This document shows positions 63,514 through 64,000 of a stretch of DNA of 64,000 nucleotides, piece after piece. A program made the position numbers and the translations under genes. Below the pieces are notes generated by a model. It ran no database searches. It worked only from the letters and a program-made list of their open reading frames with translations, and was not told the origin of the DNA. The number at the start of each line of letters is the position of its first letter. The first letter of the stretch is position 1. This DNA comes from Postechiella marina (GTDB lineage Bacteria > Bacteroidota > Bacteroidia > Flavobacteriales > Flavobacteriaceae), in assembly GCF_039538365.1 (NCBI RefSeq), contig NZ_BAABCA010000004.1, positions 186,001-250,000 of the forward strand. The letters run 5' to 3'.

Positions 63514-64000
63514 AAAAATTAGCATTAATCGCATCCATAGCACTTGTAATTTATGCATGCGGAAAGAAAGAAAAGCAACAACTAGAAAGCAAAAATGTTG
63601 ATGCTTCAAAAATTGAAAATTTAAAAATAGAATTTGGTAAAGTATCTCCAAAATCTGTTTTTTCGGGAGGCGACTCTTTAAGCATTTGGGGTGGTTCTGT
63701 AGTTAAAGGAGAAGACGGGCTTTACCATATGTTATATTCTCGTTGGCCAAAAAATATTGGTTGGGAATGGGTTAACTATTCCGAGGTTGCACATGCAGTT
63801 TCAAAATCACCTTTAGGACCTTATAAACATGTAGATGTAGCTCTAGACGAACGCGGAGAAGGTTTTTGGGATGGATCTGCAACCCACAACCCTACTGTTC
63901 ATAAAATGAATGGAAAATACTACTTGTACTACATGGGAAATTTTGGCGATAAAAAAATTGTAAGTGTACCAGGAAAAGCAAAAATTAATTGGATGCACAG
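63510..64000 (+). CDS. GH43/GH117-like beta-propeller lipoprotein (second of two, cut by window edge)
   Basis: About 163 codons are visible. Lipobox Cys17 (VIYAC). It is clearly a relative of the preceding gene: IWGGSVVKGEDGLYHMLYSRW, VNYSEVAHAVSKSPLGP and THNPTVHKMNGKYYLYYMGN line up blade by blade. It starts in an ATGA overlap with the first copy, so translation is coupled. The operon continues beyond the right edge. Confidence 0.75.
   Translation, partial: MKKLALIASIALVIYACGKKEKQQLESKNVDASKIENLKIEFGKVSPKSVFSGGDSLSIWGGSVVKGEDGLYHMLYSRWPKNIGWEWVNYSEVAHAVSKSPLGPYKHVDVALDERGEGFWDGSATHNPTVHKMNGKYYLYYMGNFGDKKIVSVPGKAKINWMH

Overview
The window looks like a chromosome segment of a marine Flavobacteriaceae bacterium (Bacteroidota). 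The DNA is AT-rich. Outer-membrane nutrient uptake is of the SusC/SusD type, lipoproteins with short lipoboxes are abundant, and several promoters match the Bacteroidota pattern (TTG about 20 bp before TAnnTTTG). The gene content (GSCFA, DUF2157/GDYXXLXY, 7TMR-DISM kinase, long-form aromatic amino acid hydroxylase, sulfatase-bearing polysaccharide locus) also fits that group. The genus cannot be fixed from the sequence alone. No rRNA, tRNA, CRISPR array or insertion sequence was found.

Layout. (1) 1-3245: the end of a SusC/SusD uptake operon with two extra surface lipoproteins, resembling the four-part set BT2261-2264 of Bacteroides. (2) 3332-34554: mostly housekeeping and membrane genes. These include lipB, a Pmp3-like micropeptide, lysS, a DUF2157/GDYXXLXY pair, a CREST-family membrane protein, a YiaA/B protein, hemL, a GH73-LysM lipoprotein, a PLP deaminase-family enzyme, an aromatic amino acid hydroxylase, sanA-like and enoyl-CoA hydratase genes, a two-component system with likely target genes, GSCFA, alaS, an M23 peptidase, a MerR regulator and a LemA/TPM group. 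(3) 34797-44700: a large outer-membrane beta-barrel protein with a decayed paralogue fragment beside it, a DUF4861-like lipoprotein, der, a choice-of-anchor lipoprotein with a collagen-like stalk, era and an FKBP isomerase. (4) 44962-48311: a small membrane peptide, an LpxH-like phosphoesterase, a MurG-like glycosyltransferase and a GH1 beta-glycosidase in one operon. (5) 48318-64000: a LacI-family regulator and, divergently, a tightly packed polysaccharide-degradation operon that runs off the right edge.

The right-hand operon is the most interesting part. Its order is sodium/solute symporter, FAD-dependent oxidoreductase, two tandem GH2 lipoproteins, a GH16 endo-glycanase, an S1 sulfatase and two tandem five-bladed-propeller (GH43-like) lipoproteins. 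Spacings are 36 bp or less and several genes overlap. A sulfated galactan of red algae (porphyran, agar or carrageenan type) is the likeliest substrate, judged from the mix GH16 + GH2 + sulfatase, but this is inference. Two direct copies of TTTTCGGAAACG, 31 bp apart, lie upstream of the symporter, and a 10-bp core match lies just upstream of the regulator. Together they suggest a LacI-type switch that also controls itself.

Other signals outside genes: an inverted repeat TATACG-N8-CGTATA between the two-component genes and again, with one mismatch, upstream of a nearby lipoprotein operon; a REP-like hairpin element before lysS; CTAACT-rich tails following intergenic hairpins; and two gene remnants (NUDIX-like at 21037-21204, outer-membrane barrel fragment at 34797-34914).
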